Made by a program: the position numbers and the translations under genes. Of a stretch of 64,000 nucleotides of DNA, positions 62,493-64,000 are shown one piece after another. This stretch comes from Nocardia crassostreae (GTDB lineage Bacteria > Actinomycetota > Actinomycetes > Mycobacteriales > Mycobacteriaceae), in assembly GCF_001613405.1 (NCBI RefSeq), contig NZ_BDCH01000017.1, positions 248,001 to 312,000 on the forward strand, given 5' to 3'. The notes beneath the pieces are model-generated. The model saw only the letters and a program-made list of their open reading frames with translations, made no database searches and was not told where the DNA came from. Numbering within the stretch: the first letter of the stretch is position 1; every line of letters begins with the position of its first letter.

Positions 62493-64000
62493 CTAGGCGT
62501 ACACGTCCCGGTCGAGGCCGCCGGTCTCGTCGGAGCTGTCGCGAGCGGCATCGACGCTCAGGCACAGCGCATCCCGATCGGACAGGCCGTCCGGGGCGAG
62601 GGCCGGGGTGATGATGAGCTTCGGATCGGCGTCCTCGATCATCTGGCGAATGCGCCGCGCCGGGAAGTTCGGATCGATCGGCACATAGGCCGCACCCGTT
62701 TTCAGGACGGCGAGCAGCACCGCCACCAGGTCGATGGAGCGGTCCAGGGCCACGCCGACCAGATCACCGCGCCCGATCCCCTTGTCCACCAGCGCATGCG
62801 CGATCCGATTGGCGTCGGCGTCCAGGTCCGCGTACGTCACTTCGACGCCCGCGCAGATCAGGGCGGCATTGCCCGCGTGGGCCGTCGCGGCCTCCGCGTA
62901 GAGCCGCGGCAGGCTGTGCCCCAGCACGGCATCGTCGACGGTGGCGTTGAATTCCTCTATCAGAGTGCGGCGTTCGTGCGCCGAGACGACCTGGGCGGCG
63001 CCCAGCGGGGTATCGGCGAGCGAGGGCAGCCGATCACACCAGTCACCGAACTGCCCGGCCAGGCGCTCGACGTCCGACCGCGCGAGACGTGCGGTGTCGT
63101 AGTGGAACTCGACGGTCTCGCCGTCCTCGAGCACCGCCAGCTCCAGCACCGGCCGCGCCTCGGCGGTGGCGAAAGCCGCTCCGCCACTGGAGATCACCAC
63201 GTCGGGCAGCGCTTCCCCGCCGTGGCGGCGGAGCGCCTCGTCGCGACCGAAGAGGTCCCGGCGCACCCAGGGCCGCTCCTGCCCGGCGATGTACTCCGCG
63301 CCGACGGTGCGCAGATTCTCCGCGACCGACATCGCCGCGTCGAGATGCGCGGGCAGTGGCAGCCAGGCGGTGAACAGGTCACGATAGGCGGCCTCGAGGC
63401 CGTCGCGCGGCGCGGCCGTCCCGATGCGAATATCCGGGTTGCCGGTGGCGCGGCTCAGGAAGGCGCACCATGCACCGGCGAGGTACGCCGTCGCGGAAAT
63501 CTGTTCCTCGTCAGCGATTTCCACGCGGCAGCGCACGGTGACCGGCCCGGTCGCGACCCGGGACCCGGCCTCCGGGGCGGGATAGTGCAGGCGATGGGGA
63601 TCACCCGCGGTCAGGCGCGCGCGCCAATACTCCCCGGCCTTGGACGCCGCCTTGCCCGCGGCGGTGATCGCGGCGGCGGCGGACTCGTCCGGCGCGGCCA
63701 GGGTCATCCCGGGAGCGAGTCCGTAAGACGTTGCGAGAGTGTCGATATCGATCGGTTCGCCGTCCAGGGTGCTGATCCGGGTCAGATGCGCGACCCCGGC
63801 GGCGGTGCCGATCCGCACACCCGATGCCTCGTCACAGGTGAGGACCGCACCCGGTGCGACGGCATCGGCGGCGGGCCCGGCGTGCGCTTCCCGCACGGCC
63901 ACGAAACGGCCGTCGATCATGACCTTGGGCCACACCAGGGGGCCGCTGAACGGACCGTAATCCGCGGCGCGCACCATGGCGGCTATCTCCTCGGCGGGGC
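62493..64000 (-). CDS. Hybrid NRPS-PKS megasynthase, 5' part: formyltransferase C-domain, half condensation domain, A(N-part), ends at in-frame TAG
   Basis: The frame is open to the window edge (PAEEIAAMVRAADYGPF), so the true start is outside. About 64000-63680: VRAADYGPFSGPLVWPKV ... PGAVLTCDEASGVRIGTAAG ... TLDGEPIDIDTLATSYGL resembles the C-terminal domain of methionyl-tRNA formyltransferase-like loading domains. About 63660-62930: EYWRARLTAGD to SAHERRTL resembles only the C-terminal half of a condensation domain; HHxxxDG is absent. About 62920 onward: the adenylation domain N-part (VTYADLDADANRIAHAL, GAAYVPIDPNFPARRI). TAG at 62493-62495 falls after RDVYA; the frame goes straight on with DLAYVIYTSGSTGRPKG, so GAG (Glu) to TAG is the simplest lesion. 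As written the synthase would be split inside the adenylation core. Confidence 0.78.
   Translation of the reverse strand, partial: PAEEIAAMVRAADYGPFSGPLVWPKVMIDGRFVAVREAHAGPAADAVAPGAVLTCDEASGVRIGTAAGVAHLTRISTLDGEPIDIDTLATSYGLAPGMTLAAPDESAAAAITAAGKAASKAGEYWRARLTAGDPHRLHYPAPEAGSRVATGPVTVRCRVEIADEEQISATAYLAGAWCAFLSRATGNPDIRIGTAAPRDGLEAAYRDLFTAWLPLPAHLDAAMSVAENLRTVGAEYIAGQERPWVRRDLFGRDEALRRHGGEALPDVVISSGGAAFATAEARPVLELAVLEDGETVEFHYDTARLARSDVERLAGQFGDWCDRLPSLADTPLGAAQVVSAHERRTLIEEFNATVDDAVLGHSLPRLYAEAATAHAGNAALICAGVEVTYADLDADANRIAHALVDKGIGRGDLVGVALDRSIDLVAVLLAVLKTGAAYVPIDPNFPARRIRQMIEDADPKLIITPALAPDGLSDRDALCLSVDAARDSSDETGGLDRDVYA

Overview
The window is GC-rich actinobacterial DNA, most likely from Nocardia or a close mycolic-acid-producing relative. 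The evidence is the start of a type I fatty acid synthase (fas), a GT87 envelope mannosyltransferase-like gene, a cutinase, an F420/LLM-type oxidoreductase, many TetR regulators and GTG/TTG starts with translationally coupled overlaps.

Layout. 1-1.8 kb: 5' end of fas (minus strand), a palindrome-rich upstream region and tRNA-Leu(UAG). 1.9-6.8 kb: an ABC exporter divergent from a TetR gene, then a second TetR gene whose palindromic operator recurs in front of an epimerase-hydrolase fusion. 6.8-13.8 kb: AMP nucleosidase, then a coupled redox operon (FOXRED2-like flavoprotein, FMN 2-hydroxyacid dehydrogenase, membrane-anchored P450, CPA2 antiporter). 13.7-22 kb: OmpR-type two-component system, AMIN-like lipoprotein, peroxiredoxin plus ECF sigma, alpha-carbonic anhydrase, secreted CocE hydrolase, cutinase. 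22-31.8 kb: AraC and two TetR regulators, SRPBCC protein, LLM oxidoreductase, stand-alone trpF, methyltransferase, large membrane protein, transglutaminase, GT87. 31.9-37.5 kb: DctS/DctR-like two-component system facing tctCBA (tripartite tricarboxylate uptake). 37.4-46.9 kb: a GlxA-like pseudogene with an embedded VapC remnant, a P450 broken by a 31-bp duplication and running into a TetR gene, a GT4 glycosyltransferase, copZ behind a CsoR-like operator, an MFS transporter, a polytopic membrane protein and a TnpB insertion element. 47-50.4 kb: menaquinone methyltransferase homologue, double-TerD protein, CPA2 antiporter. 50.4-64 kb: the most unusual locus, a megasynthase with coupled oxygenase and alpha/beta hydrolase genes.

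The megasynthase reads, from the window edge inward: formyltransferase C-domain, half condensation domain, adenylation domain (code read by eye fits glycine) with embedded N-methyltransferase, PCP, KS, AT (malonyl-type motif), DH, ER, KR, ACP and a terminal reductase. Taken literally it would make N-formyl-N-methylglycine, add one fully reduced acetate unit and release a C4 N-methylamino aldehyde or alcohol. I do not recognise this as a described pathway.

A second striking feature is the number of genes broken by a single lesion: nine in-frame stops (four TGA where Trp is expected, three TAG probably for Glu, two TAA for Tyr), two 1-bp frameshifts, one 31-bp tandem duplication and one apparent start-codon loss. 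Homology continues in frame or in the shifted frame after each lesion. Sequencing or assembly error, recent decay of the strain, or a mixture could explain it. Because all three stop codons are involved, and TGA ends many intact genes, codon reassignment does not.
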